Shown: in pieces, positions 31,398-38,452 of the stretch
How positions within the stretch are numbered: position 1 is the stretch's first letter
Layout of the letters: the number at the start of each line of letters is the position of its first letter
DNA from: an uncultured Clostridia bacterium
GTDB taxonomy: Bacteria; Bacillota; Clostridia; Christensenellales; Borkfalkiaceae
Assembly: GCA_944368065.1 (NCBI GenBank)
Contig: CALVWV010000008.1
Span: 1 to 42,992, forward strand
Reading direction: 5' to 3'
Length of the DNA: 42,992 nt
Position numbers and translations under genes: made by a program
The notes under the pieces: generated by a model
The model's database searches: none
What the model was told of the DNA's origin: nothing
The model's input: the letters and a program-made list of their open reading frames with translations, nothing else

Positions 31398-32522
31398 ATG
31401 AAATACCGTATCTGCACCAGACAGGTTTGTTTTATAATGTTTGCGTATTCGGCGGCGGGCAAACTGCTTATGATGCCCGCCCTGCTTTCGTACTACTGCA
31501 AAAACGACCTTCTTTTTCCCGCGCTCTTTCTTTTTGCGGCGCAGACGGCCGTCGTGTGGGCGGTGGCGTACGCCTGCTCAAAAACGGGAAAAACGTTTTT
31601 CGAACTTATCAAAGAGGTGTGCGGCAATGTGGTTTCAAAAATAGTTATGTGGCTGTTTGCCGCATTCTTTGCCGCCGCGGCGCTTCTTCCGATGCTTGAA
31701 CAGAAGTTGTTCGTGCAGGCGATATTTTACGATACCATACCCTCGCTCATAACCTTTCTGCCGTTTTTCATTCTGTCGGTATATGTCGGGGCGAAGGGCA
31801 TGCGCAATGCGGGAAGGGTTGCCGATATTGCCGCTCCGCTCTTTCTTGCGGCGCTCGTCGCCGTTGTTATAATGGCGCTCGGCGAAAGCGATATGAGCTG
31901 GCTTCTGCCGATTTTAAAAACGCCAGTCGCGCCTTTGGCAAACGGCGCGCGCTTTGCCGCGTATAATTTTGCGGACGGCGCGGTGATGCTTATGTTTATG
32001 GGCAGATTTGAGTACAGAAAGGGCGACTGCACAAAAATTACCCTCTCGTACGCTTTGTCCGCGCTCGTCGTTTTAATCTTTCTTGCTGTGTTTTACAGCG
32101 TGTTTTCCGTGCTTTCGCCGGACCAGTACTTCGCCGTCAGCAAAATTGCCATATTTTTCAGCGCGCTGTCGCTCGTCGGAAGGGTCGACCTTGTGGCTGT
32201 ATACGCTATGGAAATATGCATGCTTTTCGCGCTCATGCTGTACATTCAGCTCGGCGTTACCTGCATCTGCGGCGCGCTTGAAAAGGAGCAGACTGTGGGG
32301 CGCACCGTTCGTCCTGCCGCGGCTGTGGCTTCGCTTGCGGTTAACGCCGTGCTTCTAGTGCTCGTGTTTGTTTTCAACAACAGTTACCTTGTCGTGCAGG
32401 AGTTTTACGGCAGAATAATGTGGGCGGTGTTTGCGCTTTTTGCCTTTGCGTTGCCGCCATTTGTATGGCTGTTTGTAAAGCTGAATTCGCTGCGCGGCGG
32501 GAATGGCGGCGCTAAGGCTTAA
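31398..32522 (+). CDS. gerKB: spore germination receptor subunit B (GerB/GerKB, APC-type permease)
   Basis: A 374-residue protein with about ten membrane helices, of the spore germination permease family. It resembles amino acid permeases and is thought to bind the germinant. MKYRICTRQVCFIMFAYSAAGKLLMMPALLS and SKIAIFFSALSLVGRVDLVAVYAMEI are family-like. The ATG at 31398 follows GGAGG; the frame extends 17 codons further upstream without need. A motif copy (31327-31355) lies in the 91-bp gap after gerKA. Confidence 0.9.
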   Translation: MKYRICTRQVCFIMFAYSAAGKLLMMPALLSYYCKNDLLFPALFLFAAQTAVVWAVAYACSKTGKTFFELIKEVCGNVVSKIVMWLFAAFFAAAALLPMLEQKLFVQAIFYDTIPSLITFLPFFILSVYVGAKGMRNAGRVADIAAPLFLAALVAVVIMALGESDMSWLLPILKTPVAPLANGARFAAYNFADGAVMLMFMGRFEYRKGDCTKITLSYALSALVVLIFLAVFYSVFSVLSPDQYFAVSKIAIFFSALSLVGRVDLVAVYAMEICMLFALMLYIQLGVTCICGALEKEQTVGRTVRPAAAVASLAVNAVLLVLVFVFNNSYLVVQEFYGRIMWAVFALFAFALPPFVWLFVKLNSLRGGNGGAKA

Positions 32523-32778
32523 AATAATTTTAATGTTGCCGGTTTTTGAATTGTAAGCGCTGTGAACGGATAAAAATGCCGCGTTTTTTTATCCGCACGC
32601 TGATAGTTGCGGTACGGGCGGCGCAAATTTATTTAAAGCAAAGAGGTTATAGGCGCAGAGCTTATAAGCGGCGCAATTATTAAAAGCCCGGCAAGTTACG
32701 GGCGGCGCAGACAAAAGCGCGGCAATTTTAATTTGTAAGGCGTTTTATTCAAAGCGCAATACTTATAAAGGTGATTGA
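32523..32778. other. non-coding interval between gerKB and gerKC
   Basis: A hairpin CGGATAAAA with TTTTATCCG (about 32566-32595) lies near its left end. The rest is a mosaic of GCGGCGCAA-type words. I see no clear promoter. Confidence 0.6.
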
Positions 32779-34005
32779 ATGAGAAAATTTCCCCTGATGC
32801 AGAAGGCGGCGCGCGCGGCTTTCGTGGTGCTTATTGCCGCAATGCTGTTTTTATTTTTTTCAAATGATTTCGGGCTGGTGGATATCCATAAGGCGTCCAT
32901 TGTGGTTGCGGTAGGCGTGGATGTAACGGATAAAGGTTACGATGTAACGGCGCAGGCGGCAGTTCCTACGCCCGCGCGGAACGAGGGCGGAGAGCAGTAC
33001 ACTATGGTTACGGGCAGCGGGGCGACCGTTGCGGACGCTGTAGACGATATAAACGCAAAGACGGGCTTTTACCCCAAACTTGCTTTCTGCAATATTGTCG
33101 TTTTGGGCGAAAGCTGTGCTAAAGAGAACATCTTTACCGTGCTCGACTATTTTTACCGCAACGACTATGTGCCGCTCACCGCGCTTGTAAGCATGTGCGG
33201 CGGCAGTGCCAAAGACCTGCTCGGCAAAAAGCCGTCAGACGGCGGCATGTCCGCTTCGGCAATACAGCGCGCCATGTCGGAAGAGCTCAGGAATTCCGCC
33301 AACGCCTCCACGATTAATCTTAAACTGCTTGCGCAGGACGGAGGGTCGCGCTCCGAAGCCGTGTACATGCCGTATATAACCGCGCAGACGGAGGGCGGCG
33401 GGTCGGCTTCTTCCTCGTCGGGTTCGGGCAGTTCTTCCGGTTCGGGCGGCTCATCAGGTTCATCGTCCTCGGGCGGCGGGCAGAGCAAGTCTGAGGGTGC
33501 AGCTCAGTTTACCTGTCTTACAACTGCGGCGTTTTCGCGCGGGGAGTTCGCCGGCGTACTTGACGAAGAGCAGGCGTTTGCCCTCAATCTTTTGTGCAGC
33601 GAAATACGGCTTGCGGTAGTTAACACGGTGAGCGGCGGCGAAAATTATACGGTGGGGCTCAAGAATAACTCTTCGCATTTAAAAACAACGGTAGAAGAGG
33701 GTGCGCCCGTGCTTAAAATAAAGTACCGCGCGCTTGCAAACGTGCAGGCGGCGGAAAGTAAACCCGCGGCGGAAGGCAGCGCAAATTCTCACCTCGTATC
33801 GGAAGAAGTCCTGACCTCCACGGCAAAAACAATAGAGGAGCGCATAAATTCGCTCATATCATTCTGTCGGGAAAACGATTGCGATCTGCTCGGCGTTAAC
33901 CGCATGCTTTACGAGTACCGCTATGAAGATTACCTCTCTTTAGGCAAAGATGTTTTGCCTGTTTTAAAGGTGGAGTATGATATAAAAATAAAAAGCGTTC
34001 GTTAA
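32779..34005 (+). CDS. gerKC: GerC-family germination protein without a lipobox cysteine
   Basis: A 408-residue member of the GerC family, by position and by the N-terminal strand IVVAVGVDVTDKGYDVTAQAAVPTP. The family is normally a lipoprotein cut before a Cys in a motif such as LLxGCWD. Here one hydrophobic helix (about 13-28) runs into SNDFGLVDIHKAS and no Cys occurs before residue 104, so lipidation is not possible and the protein probably stays anchored by the helix. Residues 205-238 are a Ser/Gly linker (repeated SSSG and SGSG) inserted in the middle of the domain. GGTGATTGA precedes the ATG. It lies 256 bp after gerKB. Confidence 0.86.
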   Translation: MRKFPLMQKAARAAFVVLIAAMLFLFFSNDFGLVDIHKASIVVAVGVDVTDKGYDVTAQAAVPTPARNEGGEQYTMVTGSGATVADAVDDINAKTGFYPKLAFCNIVVLGESCAKENIFTVLDYFYRNDYVPLTALVSMCGGSAKDLLGKKPSDGGMSASAIQRAMSEELRNSANASTINLKLLAQDGGSRSEAVYMPYITAQTEGGGSASSSSGSGSSSGSGGSSGSSSSGGGQSKSEGAAQFTCLTTAAFSRGEFAGVLDEEQAFALNLLCSEIRLAVVNTVSGGENYTVGLKNNSSHLKTTVEEGAPVLKIKYRALANVQAAESKPAAEGSANSHLVSEEVLTSTAKTIEERINSLISFCRENDCDLLGVNRMLYEYRYEDYLSLGKDVLPVLKVEYDIKIKSVR

Positions 34006-34100
34006 ATATTTACACGCAAACTATGCAAAATCGTTGATTTTTGCAAATAAAACTTTATTTTATCAAAGCAATTTAAATATAAAACTTTGCAGATATATAG

Positions 34101-34131
34101 GGGCGGGCGCGGCTTTGTGCCGCGCCCGCCC
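34101..34131 (-). terminator. GC hairpin between gerKC and the small membrane protein gene
   Basis: A perfect 13-bp hairpin GGGCGGGCGCGGC/GCCGCGCCCGCCC. Neither strand has a T-run, so termination is uncertain. Confidence 0.45.
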
Positions 34132-34152
34132 TCAGCGCCTTATTGCGCGTAT

Positions 34153-34701
34153 TCAGTTTTGTCCGCTTAGTTGGTCGGTGTCTTTGCTTAATGCAAGCAT
34201 CTGAGCAGTTTCTGAAAGGATAAGGTAAAGCGCTTCGTCGCACGTGCCGCCGTATTTTTCAACTGCGGCTGAAATTGCTTCTTTAAGCGCCGCACCGTCC
34301 AGTTTTTCCGCGGCGGAGATAATTTCTTCGGCTAACCCGCGCGCGTTCTGTTCGTCCACAACGCCGTCAAGCGCCTGAATTACGGCGCTGACAGCTGCTG
34401 ACGCGCCGCCACCGCCGTTAAATTTATCCGCCGCGGCGCTTAAAAGCATGGTAAGCGTACCTATGCACAGTCCGCGCTCTGTCACCGCGGTAAGGTTTTC
34501 AAGCGCAAAAAGCGCGTTTCCATCGGCTATGCTTTTATAAAAGGCGTAAATAATGCCGCCCAGCACGTACGCCAGAACCGTTGCAACGCGCGGCTTGTTT
34601 TTGAGCACCGTTCGCTTGGAAAGTAAGTAAACCGCTGTATTTGCAATGGTTATAGCAATTACATCCAGCCCGTAGCGGGCAAAAATTTCGCATAACTCCA
34701 T
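34153..34701 (-). CDS. small membrane protein with two N-terminal helices, unknown
   Basis: A 182-residue protein. Two hydrophobic helices (about 11-28 and 40-56) are separated by a basic loop KRTVLKNKPR, and a third weak one may occur at about 77-92. The C-terminal half is Ala-rich and helical (LDGAALKEAISAAVEKYGG) and soluble. GAGAGG lies 9 nt before the ATG. The layout resembles small holin-like or phage-shock-type proteins, but no family is recognised. It is convergent with gerKC and has no partner gene. Confidence 0.75.
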   Translation of the reverse strand: MELCEIFARYGLDVIAITIANTAVYLLSKRTVLKNKPRVATVLAYVLGGIIYAFYKSIADGNALFALENLTAVTERGLCIGTLTMLLSAAADKFNGGGGASAAVSAVIQALDGVVDEQNARGLAEEIISAAEKLDGAALKEAISAAVEKYGGTCDEALYLILSETAQMLALSKDTDQLSGQN

Positions 34702-35004
34702 ACGTTACGTCCTCTCCTTTAAAGGGGGAACATATCGTAAACAGCCTGCACAGCTCCGCACATTACAGCGCGCCGACGCAAATAGCGGCAGACATAATAT
34801 TTAATTGCGTGTAACCCCCTTTCAATGAATTTTTTTCACCCGACAACTATTTTATAATGCGCGGCGCACTCATTAAAACAAAAATAAAGCAAATAAAACT
34901 GTGCAAAATTTTGCAAATTTTCACAAAAAAATATTGACAGAATTTTGCGGTTAAGGACTGCGTGGCGACAAAACGAGATTTATTTTGTGGGCGGCTGATG
35001 TCAA

Positions 35005-35192
35005 TATGTCGGTAGTCAGGGGCAGACGGCGGCAAATTGAGGCTTATGCTGTCTGGCGGCTGAAGTCTGTGTGCTGACAGAGACAGGCTTATGTGCTGGC
35101 GGCGAAAATTCTGGGCGGCAGGGCGGAGGTTAAGATGTCGGGTAACCGAAGTCAGACGGCGGCAAGGTGAGGCTTATGCTGTCGGGCGGCTG
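35005..35192. repeat. pair of imperfect direct repeats, about 58 bp
   Basis: Each copy contains ATGTCGG, then CAGACGGCGGCAA, then GAGGCTTATGCTGTC and GGCGGCTG. The copies differ by substitutions and small indels. Confidence 0.75.
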
Positions 35193-35325
35193 TGCCGTGC
35201 GGTCGGTAAAAATTCATGTTGCGGAATTTGTATGGCAGAGTTCGCTTAAGGGGCATTTGGCTTTACGGCGGGCGGCAGATTTTTGTTGTGCGGGTTAAAA
35301 TTTTTCCCTGTCCGCCTGATTTGAT

Positions 35326-35354
35326 TTGCCTAAAATTAACCTTTATGATAAAAT
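35326..35354 (+). promoter_or_regulatory. sigma-A promoter of trmB, leaderless arrangement
   Basis: TTGCCT (35326-35331), a 17-bp spacer and TAAAAT (35349-35354). The trmB ATG begins at 35362, 7 bases after the -10 box, with no Shine-Dalgarno between. Confidence 0.78.
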
Positions 35355-35361
35355 TCTCGTT

Positions 35362-36039
35362 ATGAGAATGCACAGAAAAGATAATCTTGATGCGCGCCTT
35401 GCTGCGTGCGAAGATATTATGACGGGCGCCGACCTTACGGAAAAGAACATGAAAAAGGCGGCGGATATGAAGGCTTACCTCGATTTCGGGGATATATTCA
35501 AAAACACAAATCCCGTTCACGTGGAAGTAGGTTGCGGCAAGGGCGGCTTTGTATGCAAAATGGCTGAGCTTCATCCCGATATAAATTTTATAGCGGTGGA
35601 AAAGGTATCCAACGTAATTATAACCGCGTGCGAGGCGGCAAAGGAGCAGGGGTTGAAAAACGTTCATTTTATAAACTGCCCTGCCGAGGTTCTGCCGCGC
35701 TACATAAAGGATGACAGCGTTTCGCGCGTATACCTTAATTTTTCTGACCCGTTGCCAAAACTGGGATATTCCGCCCAGCGCCTTACAAATCCTCGCTTTC
35801 TGGATATCTATAAAAATATGCTTGAAGAGGGCGGCGAAATCTGGCAGAAAACGGATAACGAGGCGTTCTTCGATTATTCGTTGCAAAGCTATAAAGAGTG
35901 CGGGTGGAGCGTTGAAAGCGTATGCCGCGACCTTGCCGCAAATCCCTTTGACGGCAACGTTGTAACGGAACACGAACAGAAGTTTATGGATGACGGCAGA
36001 AAAATTTTCCGCGCCGTCGTGCGCGTGAAAAAAGGGTAA
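35362..36039 (+). CDS. trmB: tRNA (guanine46-N7)-methyltransferase
   Basis: A 225-residue SAM-dependent enzyme that methylates G46 in tRNA variable loops. HVEVGCGKGGFVCKMAELHP is the SAM loop, YLNFSDPLPKLGYSAQRLTNPRFL corresponds to the family's NFSDPWPK...RRLT motif, and QKTDNEAFFDYSL matches TDNExxxxYSL. The usual Trp in DPWPK is Leu here and the following Arg-His pair is changed. The longer frame from 35326 would begin inside the promoter; the ATG at 35362 gives the family start. No ribosome site is present. Confidence 0.93.
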   Translation: MRMHRKDNLDARLAACEDIMTGADLTEKNMKKAADMKAYLDFGDIFKNTNPVHVEVGCGKGGFVCKMAELHPDINFIAVEKVSNVIITACEAAKEQGLKNVHFINCPAEVLPRYIKDDSVSRVYLNFSDPLPKLGYSAQRLTNPRFLDIYKNMLEEGGEIWQKTDNEAFFDYSLQSYKECGWSVESVCRDLAANPFDGNVVTEHEQKFMDDGRKIFRAVVRVKKG

Positions 36040-36130
36040 TCTCTGGCAATTTGCAAGGTGCGTCCAAACTTTTGTAACGGAAATCGGTATCAGTCTTCTA
36101 ATGGAATTTATAACTTAGTAACAGATTGTT

Positions 36131-36172
36131 AAGCGGCGGCGGGTCTTTTCTGACCCGCCGCCGCTTTAATTT
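36131..36172 (+). terminator. terminator of trmB
   Basis: A perfect 15-bp hairpin AAGCGGCGGCGGGTC/GACCCGCCGCCGCTT, followed by TAATTTAAAA. Confidence 0.85.
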
Positions 36173-36371
36173 AAAACAAATTGGAGCAACTATCAGGTAT
36201 GCCATGCCGCGGACTACTGCCGCCGCTTTGTTTTATTTAAAACAAATTGGCAGCCCCATATGCTTTAAATAACGCCCTGCATATATCTGCATATGCGCAC
36301 AAAAAGCCCAAATAAATTGACCGCATAGTATGCTTCAATCATTTGAATTGACCCCATAGTATGCCGCAAAT

Positions 36372-36404
36372 AAATAAAGCGTGCGGCGCTGTTGCGCCGC
36401 ACGC
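36372..36404 (-). terminator. terminator of the carbamoyltransferase gene
   Basis: A perfect 11-bp hairpin GCGTGCGGCGC/GCGCCGCACGC; on the minus strand it is followed by TTTATTTATTT. Confidence 0.8.
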
Positions 36405-36495
36405 AAAATTATTAAGAATAATAGCTTTTCAATTTTAAAAACCGTCCCCGCTCAAGCCGCGGTCGGCATTCTGAAACCGATAAGGCACATATGTA

Positions 36496-37434
36496 TTACT
36501 TTGCAAGCAGGGTAAATATTGCTTTGATTGCGTGCAGCCTGTTTTCGCCCTGGTCGTAAACGATGCTGTGCTTGCCGTCTATTACTTCGGATGTTACCTC
36601 AAGTCCGCGCGTCGCGGGCAGGGGGTGCATGAAGCAGGCGTTGTGCTTTGCGTAGCTCATAAGTCCCGCGTCTACCTTGTACGGCGCGAGCGCTTCCTTT
36701 TCTTCCTCGCTTGGTTCGATGTGGTAGCGGTAAGCGTTGGTATATACGAAGTCGGCGTCGCGCACGGCCTCTATGGGGTTATCGGTAAAGTAAATTTTGC
36801 CCATCTGCTCTGCCGCCTCGATATTTTCCCTCTTAAGTCCGTATCTCGCGGGGCAGGCTACCGAAACATCCATGCCGCACTTTACCGCGCCTATTACAAA
36901 GGAGGAGGTGGCGCTGGTCGCCTTGCCTACAACCGCAAGCTTTACGCCCGCAAGTTCACCCTTCTTTTCCCATATGGTGTAAAGGTCGGATATTGCCTGA
37001 ATGGGCACGCAGTCGTCGTTATGCGAATTGATTATAGGCATTGACGATATTGAAGTGAACTCGGTAAGCAGCTTTTTGCTGATGCCGCGCGTAACCAGCG
37101 CGCCTACGCCGTAGCGCGAAATAACGTTGACAATGTCCCTTATGTTTTCGCCTGCGTGCATATCCCTGCTGTTGTACGGCAGGTCCACGCAGTTTCCGCC
37201 CAGCTGGTGGGTGCCTATCTCAATAGCGCTTCGCGTGCGCAGAGAGGTATCGGCGAACAGCAGCGCGACGGTCGTGCCGTGCAGAATATTCGTCTCTTCA
37301 TGCGCTTCAAACTTGCGTTTCAAAGCTTTGGTGGCATATAAATATTCAAAAATTTCCTCTGTGGAGTAGTCGGTAAGACCTAAAAGGTGCTTTTTTGAAA
37401 GTACGTAAGAGGGGGAATAGCGGTTTATATCCAT
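36496..37434 (-). CDS. carbamoyltransferase of the OTCase/ATCase superfamily, substrate uncertain
   Basis: A 312-residue protein with the fold and ends of ornithine carbamoyltransferase (DINRYSPSYVLSKKHLL; VYDQGENRLHAIKAIF). Key motifs differ. The carbamoyl-phosphate motif STRTR is SLRTR (64-68). HPxQ is VPIQ (143-146), so the catalytic His is lost. The ornithine-binding Asp and SMG loop of DxxxSMG are replaced by NAYRYHIEP (233 onward). HCLP is HPLP (270-273), as in aspartate enzymes. It is therefore unlikely to use ornithine; which amine acceptor it uses, or whether it is active, is open. No arginine genes are nearby. AAGGAAG precedes the ATG. Confidence 0.8.
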   Translation of the reverse strand: MDINRYSPSYVLSKKHLLGLTDYSTEEIFEYLYATKALKRKFEAHEETNILHGTTVALLFADTSLRTRSAIEIGTHQLGGNCVDLPYNSRDMHAGENIRDIVNVISRYGVGALVTRGISKKLLTEFTSISSMPIINSHNDDCVPIQAISDLYTIWEKKGELAGVKLAVVGKATSATSSFVIGAVKCGMDVSVACPARYGLKRENIEAAEQMGKIYFTDNPIEAVRDADFVYTNAYRYHIEPSEEEKEALAPYKVDAGLMSYAKHNACFMHPLPATRGLEVTSEVIDGKHSIVYDQGENRLHAIKAIFTLLAK

Positions 37435-37511
37435 ATTATTTCTTCCTTGAACGGCAACTATGCCTTATTCTTTGGTAACGGCCGCGCTTATTTTGCTTAA
37501 AAGCCGCTCTG

Positions 37512-37530
37512 CAAAAGGTTTAACCTTTTT
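37512..37530 (-). promoter_or_regulatory. palindrome at the 5' end of the carbamoyltransferase transcript
   Basis: AAAAGGTT-t-AACCTTTT is a perfect inverted repeat located just after the predicted transcription start. It may be an operator or a 5' hairpin; it does not resemble an ArgR box. Confidence 0.45.
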
Positions 37531-37539
37531 ATTAAAATC

Positions 37540-37568
37540 ATTATACTACACTTTGCGCGCATTTTCAA
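37540..37568 (-). promoter_or_regulatory. sigma-A promoter of the carbamoyltransferase gene
   Basis: On the minus strand TTGAAA (37563-37568), a 17-bp spacer and TATAAT (37540-37545). The transcript should start near 37533. Confidence 0.88.
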
Positions 37569-37643
37569 CTGTAAATTTTTAGTTGCGCCGCCACGCAGGC
37601 ATGTTTTTTGGCGCGAACGCGGCGTCCTGAGCTTAATGCTCCG

Positions 37644-38273
37644 TTATTGGCCGCTTTTTTCGTTTTTACAATCCTCTTCGCGCGCCTTGCGCGAAAATTC
37701 GCAGCCGCAGTAATTCTGCCTGTAAAGTCCGTGCTCTTTTGCCAGCTGGCAGCTCCTTAAATATCCGTTGCGCTTTTTGAAGTCGCTGTAAAGCCACTTT
37801 ACTTTTGTTTCCGCGGCGACTTTTTCGCCTATCGCATTTATGGCTGCGGAAGATTTTAACGGGCTTACGGTAAGGGTGGTGGCAAAGTATTCAAATCCGA
37901 GTTTTTTTGCCTCTTCTGCAGTTCTGCGTATGCGCAGTTCGTAGCATTTAAGGCACCGCGCGCCGCCTTCGGGGCAGTCCTCAAGTCCGCGGCTCATATC
38001 GTAAAATCTGCTGCTTTCGTGGTCGCAATCGGCAATTTCCGCCCAGCCCGTCTCCTGTAAAAAGCGAATCTGTTCGGCTTTGCGCTTTTCATATTCTTCG
38101 TCCTCGATATTCGGGTTATAGTAAAAAACAGTTATCTTAAAATAATCTTTCAGTCTTTCAAGGCAGGCGGAGGAGCACGGCGCGCAGCAGCTGTGCAAAA
38201 GGAGGGTAGCCTTCCTTCCGCTGAGGCGCTCCGCTTCAGCCTGCATTAATTTGTCGTAATCGGGTTTGTTCAT
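37644..38273 (-). CDS. queH: epoxyqueuosine reductase QueH
   Basis: A 209-residue QueH (DUF208) enzyme that reduces epoxyqueuosine to queuosine in tRNA. The iron-binding cysteines are visible: LLLHSCCAPCSSACLERL (C29, C30, C33), GARCLKCYELRIRR and NYCGCEFS. FFATTL-type (here YFATTLTVSPLKSSAAIN) is also a family block. QueH is the non-B12 replacement of QueG. The frame is open 53 codons further upstream, but the ATG at 38273 gives the usual start and lies 6 bases after a TATAAT box, so translation probably begins at the 5' end of the mRNA. No other queuosine gene is nearby. Confidence 0.93.
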   Translation of the reverse strand: MNKPDYDKLMQAEAERLSGRKATLLLHSCCAPCSSACLERLKDYFKITVFYYNPNIEDEEYEKRKAEQIRFLQETGWAEIADCDHESSRFYDMSRGLEDCPEGGARCLKCYELRIRRTAEEAKKLGFEYFATTLTVSPLKSSAAINAIGEKVAAETKVKWLYSDFKKRNGYLRSCQLAKEHGLYRQNYCGCEFSRKAREEDCKNEKSGQ

Positions 38274-38279
38274 GTCTTT

Positions 38280-38308
38280 ATTATACAGCATTGATGACGT
38301 TTTTTCAA
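38280..38308 (-). promoter_or_regulatory. sigma-A promoter of queH, leaderless arrangement
   Basis: On the minus strand TTGAAA (38303-38308), a 17-bp spacer and TATAAT (38280-38285), then six bases (AAAGAC) and the ATG at 38273. Confidence 0.88.
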
Positions 38309-38402
38309 TAAAAAGTTTGCATATAATGTGGCAGCCGCCCTCAGTGCCGCAACGCCGCAAGCTAAAATGAGGCGCGCGCGGCAAGTTGTTTTTAATGATA
38401 AA

Positions 38403-38443
38403 GCCCGCCATATATGCCGTTATTTCGGGCATATATGGCGGGC
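38403..38443 (-). terminator. terminator of the zinc-ribbon membrane protein gene
   Basis: A perfect 16-bp stem, arms GCCCGCCATATATGCC and GGCATATATGGCGGGC. On the minus strand TTTATC follows; on the plus strand AATTTTAATTT. Confidence 0.75.
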
Positions 38444-38452
38444 AATTTTAAT

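Larger units (their letters stand above)
34702..35361. other. long non-coding interval with imperfect long repeats
   Basis: 660 bp before trmB. The left part (34702-34960) is AT-rich with a TATAAT at 34853-34858 and a perfect palindrome TGCAAAATTTTGCA (34902-34915). The right part is GGCGGC-rich. Two copies of about 58 bp (35005-35062 and 35134-35192, both with GAGGCTTATGCTGTC) are about 130 bp apart, with a partial third at 35078-35102. No reading frame with a ribosome site fits. The trmB promoter is at the right end. Confidence 0.7.
36040..36495. other. interval between convergent trmB and carbamoyltransferase genes
   Basis: It holds the trmB terminator, a direct repeat with TTTAAAACAAATTGG (36171-36185 and 36236-36250), two copies of the recurring intergenic motif (36315-36333 and 36346-36367), and the minus-strand terminator at 36379-36404. 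No gene is visible. Confidence 0.7.
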
